Shown here one piece after another: positions 1 through 9,700 of a DNA stretch of 23,339 nt; position 1 is the stretch's first letter; every line of letters begins with the position of its first letter. Made by a program: the position numbers and the translations under genes. Origin of the DNA: CAZIWJ01 sp964542855 (GTDB taxonomy: Bacteria; Bacteroidota; Bacteroidia; Cytophagales; Cyclobacteriaceae); NCBI GenBank assembly GCA_964542855.1, contig CAZIWJ010000027.1:1-23339 (forward strand), written 5' to 3'. The notes beneath the pieces are model-generated. The model was not told the DNA's origin and ran no database searches. It saw nothing but the letters and a program-made list of their open reading frames with translations.

Positions 1-130
1 CGTAGTCATTTACTACCAGATTACGTATACTAGTAGGTAATTTACCGGGCTAAATTTGCTTTTATGGTAAAAATTATGTTTATAATGTTGCATTTATATG
101 CATTGTAATTTATAACCAATTAGTGCTTAC
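1..130 (+). promoter_or_regulatory. Upstream region of the BCCT transporter gene
   Basis: AT-rich leader without a recognisable gene. It contains TTTG at 55-58 and TATGTTTA at 75-82, which resemble the Bacteroidota -33 (TTTG) and -7 (TAnnTTTG) promoter boxes, but the 16-base gap is shorter than the usual 19 or so. A small dyad TGCAT-N4-ATGCA lies at 89-102. No Shine-Dalgarno is visible before the ATG at 131, which is normal for this phylum. The promoter call is tentative. Confidence 0.3.
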
Positions 131-1792
131 ATGATATCCAACAAACAAAACGGCATAGAAGAAAACAATCAAGACCAGGATAACAAAGACGCCCCCTGGG
201 CTGCTTCCGATAAAAAATACTTCGACATTCATCCTCCTGTATTCTGGCCGGCAATAATTTTAATCTTTACATTCATTACGGTTACTTTACTGGTTGGTGA
301 GCCGATGGAAAAAGTGTTCAACTCCATTCAGCAATCTATTTCGTCCAATGTCGGATGGTTTTTTGTAATATTGGTTAACCTCTTCATCGTATTCATGATT
401 TACATTGGCCTAAGCCGGTTCGGTGATATTCGGATTGGGGGTAGCAAGGCTAAACCTGAATTCACAACCCTGGGCTGGTTTGCCATGCTGTTTAGTGCCG
501 GTATGGGTATTGGTATTATTTTCTGGAGCGTGGGCGAGCCGATAAGCCATTACGTTAACCCACCTTACGGAGAACCCAGGACGCCTGAAGCTGCCGAAAA
601 TGCCATGAACTTCAGTTTCCTCCACTGGGGCTTGCACGCCTGGGGTATTTACGCCCTCGTTGGTTTATCGCTTGCTTTTTTTGCCTTCAACCGTCGGTTA
701 CCTTTATCAATTCGCTCGGTATTTTATCCCCTCATTGGTAACCGGGTATACGGCAGAATTGGTGATGTCATTGATGTGATAGCCGTGTTGGCTACCCTTT
801 TCGGGTTGGCAACTTCTCTTGGCTTTGGTGTGACGCAGATTAATTCAGGCTTCGCCTACCTGTTTGGCATACCAAACAATACCACTATGCAGGTAACTTT
901 AATTATTCTCATTACCCTGGCTGCTACGGGCTCGGTAGTACTGGGTATCGATAAAGGCGTACGCTTTTTAAGTGAATGGAATCTACGAATCGCCGGCCTT
1001 TTCCTAATCTTCATCATTATTATTGGGCCTACCTTGTTTATCCTCAACGGATTTGTGCAGAATACCGGGAATTACCTGCAATCTTTTTTCTTCCTGAGCT
1101 ACTGGACAGAAACCTACCAGCAGGGAGACTGGCAGAACAGCTGGACTGTGTTTTACTGGTCATGGTGGATTTCCTGGGCCCCCTTCGTAGGGATGTTCAT
1201 TGCCCGGGTTTCGTACGGCAGAACCATCAGGCAATTTGTATTAGGCGTGCTGGTTGTACCTTCTTTACTAACGTTCCTCTGGTTTTCAGCCTTTGGTGGG
1301 TCAGCGCTATTCCTGGAAATGAATGGAAATGCAGGAATAGCTCAGGCAGTAGAAGAAGACGTGTCCACAGCAATGTTCCAGTTACTCGACAATTTTCCAC
1401 TTTCGGGTATATCCTCTGCCATCGGTGTTGCCCTGGTTATGATTTTCTTTGTTACCTCTTCCGACTCGGGTTCGCTTGTGGTCGATAGCATTACCAGTGG
1501 AGGAAAAACCGATGCTCCCGTAGGACAGCGCATTTTTTGGGCTTTAACTGAAGGGGCCGTAGCTGCTGTATTGTTAATTGGTGGTGGTTTAGGTGCTCTG
1601 CAAACAGCAACCATCACTACCGGTTTACCATTTGCAATACTTCTTGTCATTATGTGCTACAGCCTGTTACAGGGGTTAAGTAACGAGCACGAAAAGAAAG
1701 TTGATGATGAAGAGAGCATGCGTGAGAGCTACCACCGTAAACTTATCCGCCATGAAATGAAACGCCAGGGTGTTAAAGAAGAAGTAGATTAA
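131..1792 (+). CDS. BCCT family betaine/carnitine/choline transporter
   Basis: Inner-membrane secondary transporter of the betaine-choline-carnitine family, which imports quaternary-ammonium osmolytes such as glycine betaine for osmoprotection. The 553-residue length is typical. A hydrophilic N-tail (about 1-38) is followed by about twelve membrane segments and a charged C-tail (about 520-553) like the osmosensing tails of this family. The glycine-rich GMGIG stretch at 124-128 is the form found in sodium-coupled members such as BetP. The family signature, rich in Trp, lies at about 325-365 (SYWTETYQ, then DWQNSWTVFYWSWW and the GMFIARVSYGRTIR loop). It appears monocistronic: its own terminator follows at once. 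Substrate (betaine, choline or other) cannot be settled from sequence. Confidence 0.95.
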   Translation: MISNKQNGIEENNQDQDNKDAPWAASDKKYFDIHPPVFWPAIILIFTFITVTLLVGEPMEKVFNSIQQSISSNVGWFFVILVNLFIVFMIYIGLSRFGDIRIGGSKAKPEFTTLGWFAMLFSAGMGIGIIFWSVGEPISHYVNPPYGEPRTPEAAENAMNFSFLHWGLHAWGIYALVGLSLAFFAFNRRLPLSIRSVFYPLIGNRVYGRIGDVIDVIAVLATLFGLATSLGFGVTQINSGFAYLFGIPNNTTMQVTLIILITLAATGSVVLGIDKGVRFLSEWNLRIAGLFLIFIIIIGPTLFILNGFVQNTGNYLQSFFFLSYWTETYQQGDWQNSWTVFYWSWWISWAPFVGMFIARVSYGRTIRQFVLGVLVVPSLLTFLWFSAFGGSALFLEMNGNAGIAQAVEEDVSTAMFQLLDNFPLSGISSAIGVALVMIFFVTSSDSGSLVVDSITSGGKTDAPVGQRIFWALTEGAVAAVLLIGGGLGALQTATITTGLPFAILLVIMCYSLLQGLSNEHEKKVDDEESMRESYHRKLIRHEMKRQGVKEEVD

Positions 1793-1815
1793 CCCCCGTT
1801 AAGTTATTATTTATA

Positions 1816-1843
1816 AAAAGGGTTCGGTAACGAACCCTTTTTT
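1816..1843 (+). terminator. Rho-independent terminator of the BCCT gene
   Basis: A perfect 10-bp stem AAAGGGTTCG (1817-1826) and CGAACCCTTT (1831-1840), closed by the tetraloop GTAA and followed by T residues. It sits 24 bp after the BCCT stop codon. The A-run on the left arm means it could also work on the opposite strand. Confidence 0.9.
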
Positions 1844-1868
1844 GTTGTCCGAACAACCCGGGTTGTTC
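1844..1868. promoter_or_regulatory. Perfect 18-bp palindrome with nested GTTGT/ACAAC arms
   Basis: GAACAACCCGGGTTGTTC at 1851-1868 is an exact palindrome. A further GTTGT at 1844-1848 pairs with ACAAC at 1853-1857, so GTTGT, ACAAC and GTTGT alternate over 23 bp. It lies between the BCCT terminator and the next gene, about 150 bp upstream of the secreted-protein start. It could be a regulator operator or an RNA hairpin; there is no T-tract, so it is not itself a terminator. Confidence 0.45.
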
Positions 1869-2017
1869 AGGCTGTACGGGTAAGCAAACCCGCATTATGA
1901 ATTAAAATGCAGCTTCTGTACGGGGCAACCAGTCGGTTAATTGGCGCATTTTATTACTTTACCCGTATTCAATTACTCTAGTGAACAATTTATAGTAAGT
2001 TCGTGCATTAGTATAGT

Positions 2018-3058
2018 ATGACCTGCATGTTACGAAAAACCGTTTTGCTCACCTGGGTGCTCATAATTACCTCCCTGGTAACGTACGCGCAACAAAATAA
2101 CCGCCTGCCCCGGCTAGTTGAATACCCGGAATATCAGCAGATTCCCGAAAATTTACTCTATACAAGTACCGCTGTTGTTATTTCTCCTCCGGTTAGCCAG
2201 GAAGGTGGTTACCCGATTGTGGGTAACGTGCAGCAACTGGCCGGAGCCATTCACCCGGTGCTCCGCAACCTGGGTATCGACCCGGTGATTTATTATAATG
2301 CGTACAACTTATACGCTGGCCTGGAAGTTACCCGCTCCCAGGTTCGGGAAATGCGCCAGCGACGAATTAAAAATATTATCCTCTTCGAGTACAACGGCAG
2401 TACTTACCGTATAGGACTGGGAGTTTTCAATAACGCACCCGAATTGTATAACCGGGAAAAGGGCGTCTTCAAGTGGGAAGGTACTTCACTGGATGATCTG
2501 TTATTTCAATTTCGTACCACCATTGCAGGCCGTGGCTTGCCCAGGCAAAACTTCCTGATCCTGGAAATTCCTGAGTTTTCCCGTAACGTAAATATGTTGG
2601 CCAAGCGCCGATACGAGAGCTTTGCCCGTAACCTGAAGCTCGATAAACTGGCAGTTCCCGCCATTGCCAACAAAGAAGAAATTGAACGGGTAATGAAAAA
2701 TTATCCGTACGAATATGGTATCGTAGACCCGGAAAAGTCTGAAAAAACGCTGCGGAATGAAGGCTATCAGTATATCCTCCTCCAGTTAAATACGACCGGG
2801 AAGCAGATCAGGAATTACCTCGAATACGATCAGGTTGAGGAACCAGAAACTTATGCTTCCGTTATCCCCGATTCTGCCGGGTACAAGGTGAAAAATATTC
2901 CGGCCCATTCCCGGGTGTATAAATACTACGTAAAGCACATATATTCGGGCGATACTTACGTGGGCACCCACTGGGACGCCGCCGTAAACTGGGAGGTAGC
3001 GCTGCATTATCATATTGCCCACCTCAGGGAGGAAATGAAAATCGACGCGAGTCGGTAA
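2018..3058 (+). CDS. Secreted protein of unknown function
   Basis: 346 residues; I do not recognise the family. The N-terminus is a clear type I signal peptide (basic RK, hydrophobic stretch, then cleavage near TYAQQ at about residue 25), so the product is exported to the periplasm or beyond; there is no lipobox. The rest is a mixed alpha/beta soluble protein, with several hydrophobic strand-like stretches (for example NIILFEY and NFLILEIPEF) and a His/Trp-rich C-terminus (THWDAAVNWEVALHYHIAHL). No C-terminal T9SS domain is seen. The alternative start ATG at 2027 gives a more standard signal peptide beginning MLRKTV. It seems monocistronic and ends in a terminator shared with the convergent lipoprotein gene. 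Confidence 0.75.
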   Translation: MTCMLRKTVLLTWVLIITSLVTYAQQNNRLPRLVEYPEYQQIPENLLYTSTAVVISPPVSQEGGYPIVGNVQQLAGAIHPVLRNLGIDPVIYYNAYNLYAGLEVTRSQVREMRQRRIKNIILFEYNGSTYRIGLGVFNNAPELYNREKGVFKWEGTSLDDLLFQFRTTIAGRGLPRQNFLILEIPEFSRNVNMLAKRRYESFARNLKLDKLAVPAIANKEEIERVMKNYPYEYGIVDPEKSEKTLRNEGYQYILLQLNTTGKQIRNYLEYDQVEEPETYASVIPDSAGYKVKNIPAHSRVYKYYVKHIYSGDTYVGTHWDAAVNWEVALHYHIAHLREEMKIDASR

Positions 3059-3060
3059 AT

Positions 3061-3096
3061 AAAAAAAAGTGGTTTGCATTGCACAACCACCTTTTT
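3061..3096. terminator. Bidirectional terminator between convergent genes
   Basis: GTGGTT (3069-3074) pairs with AACCAC (3085-3090) around a 10-base loop. An A8 run precedes the stem and CTTTTT follows it, so each strand has a U-tract after the hairpin. It lies between the convergent secreted-protein and lipoprotein genes and can serve both. Confidence 0.75.
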
Positions 3097-3116
3097 ACCA
3101 TGAAAGCAACCTTACA

Positions 3117-3530
3117 CTAATTTACTGTTATCTCTAATGTGTTTGATAAGCTGGTATGCCGATCATCTACCGCAATTACAGCCACAATCCGGTAGTCCTC
3201 ATCCGTTCGCACGCCTGTAAACGATACCAGCATAAAATCTCTTCCGCCCAGCGGTTCCACCTCTTTAAAATAAACACTGCCCCCGAATACATCACCTGCC
3301 GTAGGAAAAGGGTCATTTTCCCTGATCAGAGCGTAGTGAAGCTCACCGCCGTCCGGCGGATCGGTAACCGATGCCGTAAATGATACGGTAGTTCCGTTCC
3401 GGTTTCTCATATCCAGGCTCGGAGCTTCAACATTTTCCAGTGTACCCGATGGCTCTGCCTGCTCACCTTCCTCGCAGGAAAACAGGAACAAACTGAACAG
3501 TACACCAATAAAATATAAATGCTTATTCAT
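3117..3530 (-). CDS. Small lipoprotein with Ig-like beta domain, function unknown
   Basis: 137 residues. The N-terminus is a lipoprotein signal (MNKHLYFIGVLFSLFLFSC) with lipobox LFSC; the predicted acylated Cys is residue 19, followed by acidic residues (EEGE) that in Bacteroidota often mark surface-exposed lipoproteins. The mature part is beta-rich (TVSFTASVTDPPDGGELHYAL, DYRIVAVIAVDD, LSNTLEITVN), suggestive of one fibronectin/Ig-like domain. No catalytic motif is seen. It is transcribed alone, divergently from apbE, and ends at the shared bidirectional terminator. Confidence 0.75.
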   Translation of the reverse strand: MNKHLYFIGVLFSLFLFSCEEGEQAEPSGTLENVEAPSLDMRNRNGTTVSFTASVTDPPDGGELHYALIRENDPFPTAGDVFGGSVYFKEVEPLGGRDFMLVSFTGVRTDEDYRIVAVIAVDDRHTSLSNTLEITVN

Positions 3531-3717
3531 GCAGTTAATTTTTGCTTTACCTGTACCAAATAAGGTACCATTTTACGTGGCTAAATCACGCTTCAGTTCA
3601 TTAATCCTTACAATGTGCCTGCAATGAACTTTCCTTAATTTTTACCCCGGCTGGCGATCGTATATAGCCGTTGAATTGTTAGCTTGCTAAAATTAGTTTA
3701 CCAGGAACTACCTTACC

Positions 3718-4737
3718 ATGGACAATAAGCGAAAGAACCTAATCTACTCAGTTGTACTGCTTTCCCTGCTGGGCATCGTTTGGATGTCGCGCAGTAATGG
3801 CAGCGAAGAAGTAGAACAGATTACGGTGAAAGGGGAAACGATGGGCACGTATTACGACATCCGTTACCTGGACAATAACCAGCGAAATTTCAAGAAAAGT
3901 ATCGATTCACTACTTCAGGTGTTCAACCAGTCGGTGAACCACTACCTTCCCGATTCCGAAATTTCCCGCTTCAACAAACAGGATAGCCTGAACTTTAACC
4001 TGCCTTACTTCCCCAAAATGCTGAAGCAAAGCAAGCAAATCAGTAAAATCACTAATGGCGCGTTCGACCCCACCGTTGGCCCGCTGGTAAATGCCTGGGG
4101 CTTTGGGCCCGAAGAACCCATTTACCCGGAACAACAAACCGTCGATTCGCTGCTGCAACTGGTAGGTTTTGAACATATTTCCTTCAATGAAAGCCGTGCC
4201 TATAAAAATAATCCGGCCGTATCGGTTAACCTTAGTGCCATTGCTAAAGGGTACGGAGTTGATGTAGTAGCCGATTTCCTGGAGAATAAGGGAATTAATA
4301 ACTTAAAGGTAGAAATAGGAGGGGAAGTGGTTTGCCGCGGTGTAAATGCCGACGCTAAACCCTGGCGCATCGGGGTGAGCAAGCCCGACGGATCGGGCGA
4401 ATACGTGGCCGTGTTCCCGCTTTCTAACCAGGCCATGGCCACTTCGGGCAACTACCTCAACTATTACGTGAAAGATGGAAAACGGTATTCGCATACCATC
4501 AACCCAAAAACCGGTTACCCGGTAGAACACACCCTGCTTAGTGCCACGGTGTTCGCCAAAAACTGTACCGAAGCCGATGCTTACGCCACCGCTTTTATGG
4601 TGATGGGGCTGGAAGATTCAAAGAAACTGCTGCAATCGCTCGAGGGCATTGAAGCCTATTTCCTGTACGATGATAACGGCGAAATAAAAACTTTCCGGTC
4701 GCCGGGTGTACCCAACATAAACCAAGAAAATGTCTGA
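3718..4737 (+). CDS. apbE: FAD:protein FMN transferase (ApbE)
   Basis: Attaches FMN covalently to Thr/Ser of target flavoproteins (for example NqrB/NqrC or RnfD/RnfG subunits) using FAD as donor, on the outer face of the inner membrane. The 339-residue length fits. A membrane anchor occupies about residues 8-23 but no lipobox Cys follows, so it is anchored by a signal-anchor rather than by lipid. Family landmarks are GETMGTYYDIRY at 39-50, FDPTVGPLVNAWGFG at 116-130, NLSAIAKGYGVD at 171-182, GGEVVCRG at 201-208, YSHTINPKTGYPV at 257-269 and the metal-binding CTEADAYATAFMVMG (Asp287, Thr291). It is the first gene of an overlapping run with anmK. No target flavoprotein gene lies in the window. 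Confidence 0.95.
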   Translation: MDNKRKNLIYSVVLLSLLGIVWMSRSNGSEEVEQITVKGETMGTYYDIRYLDNNQRNFKKSIDSLLQVFNQSVNHYLPDSEISRFNKQDSLNFNLPYFPKMLKQSKQISKITNGAFDPTVGPLVNAWGFGPEEPIYPEQQTVDSLLQLVGFEHISFNESRAYKNNPAVSVNLSAIAKGYGVDVVADFLENKGINNLKVEIGGEVVCRGVNADAKPWRIGVSKPDGSGEYVAVFPLSNQAMATSGNYLNYYVKDGKRYSHTINPKTGYPVEHTLLSATVFAKNCTEADAYATAFMVMGLEDSKKLLQSLEGIEAYFLYDDNGEIKTFRSPGVPNINQENV

Positions 4738-5821
4738 TCCCAACCCTTATAAAGCTATTGGCCTCATGTCGGGCACCTCGCTCGACGGGCTCGATATGGC
4801 TTACGTAGAATTTACCCCGGTTCCCGACGGCTGGCAGTTTGCCATTCCGTACGCTCAAACCCATCCTTACGATGAGCAGTGGCAGCAGCGGTTGCAGCAC
4901 GCCGTGCACCAGAGCGCCCAGGAACTGGTTGAACTCGATGTAGACCTTGGAAACTGGTTCGCCCGGGCGGTGAATGGTTTTATTCAGGAACACCAGCTTC
5001 AGCCCGACTTTATTGCCTCGCACGGCCATACCATTTTTCATCAGCCCGAAAAAACCATTACCTGGCAGGCAGGTTCGGGGTTTCACCTCTACAGCCAGCT
5101 AAATATTCCGGTGGTTACCCAATTTCGTAACCTCGACGTGGCCCTCGGAGGGCAGGGCGCACCGCTGGTCCCCCTGGGCGACCGCTTCCTGTTTAGTGCC
5201 TATAGTTTTTGCCTGAACCTGGGTGGTATCGCCAACATTTCAGCAGAAAAAGACGAACAGCGAATGGCTTACGACATCTGCCCGGCCAACATGGTGCTTA
5301 ATTACCTGGCCCGGCAGGAAGGGCAACCCTTCGACCGGGACGGAACGATCGCCAGCCAGGGCACCTGCAATTACAGTTTGCTCACCACGCTGAACCAGTT
5401 AAATTATTATAGCTTACCGGCACCCAAATCGCTCGGGTACGAATGGGTGGAACGGGAGTTCATCCCCCGGCTTAAACAGAGCAACCTGAGCAACTCCGAT
5501 TTAATGGCCACCTGCATTCAGCACATTGCCGAACAGGTTCAGCAGGCACTGACCTTTTTCGGCAGGAAAGGGAAAACCAGCCTCCTCATTACCGGCGGCG
5601 GGGCGTACAACCGGGTGCTGGTAAATGCCATCCAGAACCAGTGCAAAAGCCTGGCCGATGTAGTTATTCCCGATAAAACCATCATAGATTACAAAGAGGC
5701 CCTTATCTTTGCTTTCCTGGGCTTGCGTAAGCTTCGCAATGAAGTAAATTGCCTTGCCTCGGTAACCGGTGCCGCTTCCGATTCGTCGGGAGGTGTGGTG
5801 CACGGATCTGTTGAATGGTAA
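4730..5821 (+). CDS. anmK: Anhydro-N-acetylmuramic acid kinase
   Basis: Cytoplasmic ASKHA-fold kinase that cleaves and phosphorylates 1,6-anhydro-MurNAc, released by peptidoglycan turnover, to MurNAc-6-phosphate for recycling. 363 residues, as usual. Visible motifs: phosphate loop GLMSGTSLDG at 11-20, LGGQGAPLVPLGD at 139-151, NLGGIANIS at 163-171, YDICPANM at 181-188 containing the expected catalytic Asp182, FDRDGTIASQG at 201-211, and the ATP-site LLITGGGAYN at 285-294. The start ATG overlaps the end of apbE by 8 bp, implying translational coupling. The next gene also overlaps its stop codon. Confidence 0.96.
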   Translation: MSDPNPYKAIGLMSGTSLDGLDMAYVEFTPVPDGWQFAIPYAQTHPYDEQWQQRLQHAVHQSAQELVELDVDLGNWFARAVNGFIQEHQLQPDFIASHGHTIFHQPEKTITWQAGSGFHLYSQLNIPVVTQFRNLDVALGGQGAPLVPLGDRFLFSAYSFCLNLGGIANISAEKDEQRMAYDICPANMVLNYLARQEGQPFDRDGTIASQGTCNYSLLTTLNQLNYYSLPAPKSLGYEWVEREFIPRLKQSNLSNSDLMATCIQHIAEQVQQALTFFGRKGKTSLLITGGGAYNRVLVNAIQNQCKSLADVVIPDKTIIDYKEALIFAFLGLRKLRNEVNCLASVTGAASDSSGGVVHGSVEW

Positions 5822-6576
5822 GTAGTATGCGGTATTTTGTGGCCGGCCTGTTCGGCCTGCTTTTTCTTGTTCCACTAATAACTGAAGCGCAGTTCAGCGT
5901 TGGCCCCCGACTGGGTGCAACCGTAACCAGTGCTTTCGACGACGCCCAGGTAATCGACCGGCTTCGGTTTAACAATAACCGGACCTTCCCGCTGGGTTAC
6001 CTGGGTGGTATAGCCATAGGCTGGCAAAAAAAACCTAACGCCGGGTTGCGCAGTGAAATTACTTACGTACGTAAAGGATGGGGCGAACGCATTAACGATC
6101 CCAACTTCGAGCGCATCGATACCATCTACACTACGGCTCTCGATTACGTGGAAGTACCCATTATGGCCCACCTTTACCTGGGGCAACGCCTGCGTTATTT
6201 CCTGAACATCGGGCTGTATACCGGCTTCGTGGTGAATAGCAGCGAAACGGCCTCTATTTCCGGCCGGGGTACGGTAAACCTGCCCGATAGCATGGTAAAC
6301 CGGCTGCTGATTCGCTATAACCCCGACCGCGACCGGAAATTCGATTTCGGTATCGCCGGTGGGCTGGGCCTGGCCTACGCCAGCAAAATCGGTACTTTCC
6401 AGGCCGAAGCTCGTTTAGCATTCGGGCTGCGCAGCGTCAGGGCTATTAACCTGGAACCCATTCCCCGTTCTATCCTCAATTTTAACCTGCAGTATACGAT
6501 AACTTACCTTTATAACTTTGGCGAGCTGATTTTCCGCGAAAAGAAAAAAGAAGAAGATATTCCCGTGATCCGCTAG
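5815..6576 (+). CDS. Outer-membrane beta-barrel protein (PorT-like / OMP_b-brl family)
   Basis: 253 residues with a signal peptide (MRYFVAGLFGLLFLVPLITEAQ from the second Met) and then alternating amphipathic strands beginning FSVGPRLGATVTS, typical of the small outer-membrane beta-barrel family that includes PorT-like proteins. Strands continue through YLGGIAIGW, SEITYVRKGWG, YVEVPIMAHLYL, YFLNIGLYTGFVV, FGIAGGLGLAY and QAEARLAFGLRS. A basic/acidic tail (REKKKEEDIPVIR) ends it. The ATG at 5815 lies within the anmK stop region (ATGGTAA); ATG at 5827 gives the cleaner signal peptide. It is third in the apbE-anmK run, probably one transcript. Its role is unknown; it may be a structural or small-molecule porin. 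Confidence 0.8.
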   Translation: MVSSMRYFVAGLFGLLFLVPLITEAQFSVGPRLGATVTSAFDDAQVIDRLRFNNNRTFPLGYLGGIAIGWQKKPNAGLRSEITYVRKGWGERINDPNFERIDTIYTTALDYVEVPIMAHLYLGQRLRYFLNIGLYTGFVVNSSETASISGRGTVNLPDSMVNRLLIRYNPDRDRKFDFGIAGGLGLAYASKIGTFQAEARLAFGLRSVRAINLEPIPRSILNFNLQYTITYLYNFGELIFREKKKEEDIPVIR

Positions 6577-6742
6577 CGGTTCATCTGCTAAACCGGCCCG
6601 TTGGTTGATAATCCGTAACTTTTTCGGCATTTGGTTTATAATGCCCTTTTTAAGCAGTATTTTAATAAACTAAATTTGTCTGCACTACTTTATCAGACAT
6701 TTTCATTAGTTTAAATACTTGTATTCAAACCTGTTACACATC

Positions 6743-9700
6743 ATGAAAAATTTATGGATGTTGTGCGTGGCCATGCTGCTGTTTTTGCAGCCTGCCGATG
6801 CTCAACGCAGAAAAAATCAATCCCCGGCTTCTTCTTCGGTAATGAATGAAGAAACCTTTGAGGGAATAAAACTGAGAAATGTCGGGCCGGCTTTCATGTC
6901 GGGCCGGATTGGCGATGTGGTTATTCACCCGGAAAACGAAAACACCTGGTACGTTGGGGTAGCCTCCGGCGGGGTGTGGAAAACGGTGAACTCCGGTACC
7001 ACCTGGACGCCCGTTTTCGACGAAGAAAGTTCCTACTCCATTGGCTGCGTGGCCATTGACCCCAACAACCCCAATACCGTTTGGGTTGGTACGGGCGAAA
7101 ACGACGGCGGCCGGCACATCGGTTACGGCGATGGCATTTACCGTAGCATGGACGGTGGTAAATCCTGGGAGAATATGGGGCTGCCCAACTCTGAACATAT
7201 TTCTAAAATTGTTATCCATCCCAATAACTCCGATGTAATGTTCGTGGCCTCCCAGGGCCCGCTCTGGAGTAAGGGGGGCGATCGTGGATTTTACAAGTCG
7301 ACCGACGGTGGTAAAACCTGGACTAAAACCCTGGGCGATAGCGAATGGACCGGCGTAACCGACATTGCAATGAACCCCGACAACCCTAACGAACTGTATG
7401 CCGCTACCTGGCAGCGTCACCGCACAGTAGCTGCTTACATGGGCGGCGGGCCCAGGTCGGGCATCCATAAAAGCACCGATGGCGGAGAAACCTGGACGCG
7501 CCTTACCCGCGGTTTGCCCGATGGCAACGTAGGTAAAATCGGGCTGGCCCTTTCTCCCCAGAACAGTAACGTTATTTACGCAGCCATCGAGGAAGAGCGC
7601 CGCACCGGGGGCGTGTATAAGTCGGACGACAGCGGCATGAACTGGAACAAGCAATCCGACGCCGTAGCCAGCGCCACCGGACCGCACTACTACCAGGAAC
7701 TGTACGCTTCTCCCCACCAGGAGGGCCGACTGTACCTGATCGATTCCCGGATGCAGGTATCGGACGACGGGGGTAAGAATTTCTACCGCATGAAAAGTGA
7801 ATTCAAGCACGGCGATAACCACGCTGTTGCCTTTAAGCCCAGCGATCCCGACTACCTGCTGGTAGGTACCGATGGTGGCCTGTACGAAAGCTTCGATTTA
7901 ACCGAGAACTGGCGCTTCATTGATAACCTGCCGGTTACCCAGTTTTACAAAGTGGCAGTAGACGATGCCGAGCCTTTTTACAATATTTACGGCGGAACCC
8001 AGGATAACAGCACCCAGGGTGGCCCTTCACGCACCGATAATGTTCACGGTATCCAGAATTCCGACTGGCGGGTAGTGCTGAACTGGGACGGCCACCAGAC
8101 CGCCACCGAACCGGGTAACCCCGATATCATTTATGCCGAACGACAGGAAGGTAACCTTTCCCGAATTGATATGAGCACCGGTGAGGTGGTAGACATTCAG
8201 CCGCAGCCCGGTCCTGATGAAGATTATGAGCGGTTCAACTGGGATTCTCCTATCCTGGTTAGCCCCCACAAACCGTCGCGTATTTACTTTGCTTCGCAGC
8301 GGGTATGGAAATCGGAAAACCGTGGCGACGAGTGGGAAAACATTTCCGGCGATCTTACCAAAGACCAGGAGCGCATCACCCTGCCGATCATGGGTAAAAA
8401 GCAGAGTTGGGATGCCCCGTGGGATATGTTCGCCATGTCGAACTACAATACCATTACTTCCCTGTCGGAATCACCGCAGCAGGAAGGCCTGTTGTACGCC
8501 GGAACGGATGATGGCATTATCCAGGTAACCGAAGACGGTGGCGAAAACTGGCAACAAATTGATGTAGGTTCTATTCCCGGTGTTCCGGCCACGGCTTTTG
8601 TAAACGACATCAAGGCCGACCTGCACGACGCCAACACTGTGTACGTGAGCCTCGATAATCATAAGTATGGCGATTACACGCCTTACGTGGTTATGAGTAC
8701 CGATAAAGGGCAAAGCTGGAAATCGCTCAGGGCTAACCTGCCCGATCGCACGCTGGTATGGCGACTGGTACAGGACCACGTAAAACCTGAACTGCTTTTC
8801 CTCGCTACCGAGTACGGAATATACTTTTCCAACACCCGGGGCCAACAGTGGACCAAGCTAACCGGTGGCGTACCTACAATTTCTTTCCGCGACCTGGCCA
8901 TCCAGAAGCGTGAAGACGACCTGGTAGGTGCCTCGTTCGGAAGAGGGTTCTTCGTTCTGGACGATATTAGTGTACTGCGTGAAGTGAGTGAAGAAAACCT
9001 CATGGCCGAGGCGGAACTGTATTCTACCCGTAAAGCCTGGTGGTACGTTCCCCGCTCGCACCTGAGCTTCGATAGTAAGAAAGGTTCACAGGGTGCTTCG
9101 CACTACGTGGCCGATAACCCTCCTTTTGGCGCCGTGCTTACTTATCATCTGCGCAACGGACTGAAGAGCATGGAAGAAGAGCGCAAGGAAAAGGAAACAG
9201 CTATGCTAGACCAGGACATCCCGTTCCCCGGATGGGAACAAGTAGCGGCTGAAAAAACCCAGATGGAGCCGAAAATCTGGCTCACCATTAAAGACGAAGC
9301 CGGCAGTGTGGTTCGCCGAATGGAGGGGCCAAAGGAAAAAGGCTTCCACCGGGTAGCCTGGGATTTACGTTACCCGGCACCGAACGCCATTAAAATGCAG
9401 GCCGGAAAAGAAGAATACGAGCCGAAAGGTATGATGGCCGCACCGGGTACTTACACGGCTACGTTGTCGAAACAGGAAAATGGCGCCATTACCCAACTGG
9501 CCGGCCCCATTAGTTTTGAAGTAGAACCGCTACGCGAAGGGGCCCTGGAAGGAACCGAGCCAGCGGTTGCCGCTGCCTTTTGGAGAGATTACGAAGATGC
9601 TACCCGTTCGGCTTCTGCCCTGCAGGTAAGCATCGGAAATGCCATGATGAAGGTAGAAAAGCTGCAGGAATCTCTGGCTCGATCTACAATGGAGCCGGGA

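Noticed and set aside
976..1488. 170-codon plus-strand frame inside the BCCT gene
   Set aside because: Alternative-frame shadow of a well-supported transporter gene.
1872..1924. Direct repeat CTGTACGGG at 1872-1880 and 1916-1924
   Set aside because: Nine-base repeat without symmetry or a third copy; not enough to call a site.
6752..7822. A 356-codon open frame antisense to the propeller gene
   Set aside because: It is a shadow of the Asp-box repeats; the plus-strand gene has a signal peptide, family motifs and terminator, and the antisense translation has no recognisable domain.
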